Shown piece after piece: positions 63,959-64,000 of a stretch of DNA of 64,000 bases. The notes under the pieces are model-generated. The model was not told where the DNA came from. It did not search any database and was given only the letters and a program-made list of their open reading frames with translations. Numbering within the stretch: position 1 is the stretch's first letter; the number at the start of each line of letters is the position of its first letter. The position numbers and the translations under genes are program-made. Source of the stretch: a marine gamma proteobacterium HTCC2148 (GTDB lineage Bacteria > Pseudomonadota > Gammaproteobacteria > Pseudomonadales > Halieaceae); NCBI GenBank assembly GCA_000156295.1, contig DS999234.1, positions 41,113 to 105,112 on the forward strand. The letters are read 5' to 3'.

Positions 63959-64000
63959 AGTCTTTACCTTTTTCGATGGAACGAGTTGGCACAGCAACGG

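Overview
The window reads as chromosomal DNA of a marine, aerobic, oligotrophic-type gammaproteobacterium, most likely from the Cellvibrionales (Halieaceae/Spongiibacteraceae) or a nearby order. This is inferred from gene content: YebG under a LexA box, EpmB, small DUF3094, DUF2789 and PA3496-like proteins typical of Pseudomonas-related lineages, a long DmdC-type acyl-CoA dehydrogenase, a sulfatase, a sulfotransferase and several thioesterases. Coding density is high, strands switch often, and nothing looks like a prophage, IS element, CRISPR array or large island.

Layout. 0-6.8 kb: SOS-regulated yebG, exported M20 peptidase, sulfatase, hotdog thioesterase, DEDDh exonuclease, and a desaturase/TIM-barrel pair. 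6.9-13.2 kb: a signalling block in which a hybrid histidine kinase (YfiR-like sensor, HisKA, HATPase, two REC, HPt) converges on a REC-SpoIIE phosphatase-STAS regulator, followed by a cyclophilin lipoprotein. 13.3-18.6 kb: DUF2789, a split YeeE/YedE transporter, a stand-alone HerA-like ATPase, a PNPOx-like gene broken at a (CCTC)4 repeat, an LLM oxidoreductase and a thiol/GST-like protein. 18.9-24.9 kb: outer-membrane beta-barrel candidate, sulfotransferase, MBL hydrolase, and a convergent DUF4956 / CotH-like kinase pair. 24.9-31.4 kb: aldolase, epimerase, lipoprotein, NnrS, porin, hemerythrin, MobB, TauD-type dioxygenase. 31.5-41.3 kb: mostly single-gene metabolic and transport functions (DUF985 cupin, EamA, TesB, two alpha/beta hydrolases, SDR, HCCA isomerase, LysE, PaaI, FAH, HNH).

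41.3-44.6 kb holds a duplicated LssY_C lipoprotein and a decayed phospholipase D gene. 44.9-51 kb is a complete MoxR-Bat operon (MoxR, DUF58, DUF4381, BatA-like VWA, BatB-like VWA-TPR, BatD-like) with overlapping starts and stops, converging on gcvT. 52-59.6 kb: shikimate kinase, two small conserved proteins, the minus-strand operon PuuA-like GS / membrane protein / mtnA, divergent PuuB-like oxidase, and epmB. 59.6-64 kb: a flavin amine oxidase flanked by related GCGGAC repeats, tRNA-Pro(CGG), a DUF3094 protein and the acyl-CoA dehydrogenase.

No single locus is convincingly a new system. The best candidates for a second look are the kinase / REC-PP2C-STAS pair, the DUF4956/CotH-like pair, the LssY_C duplication beside its PLD relic, the (CCTC)4 slippage site, and the repeats around the amine oxidase gene.
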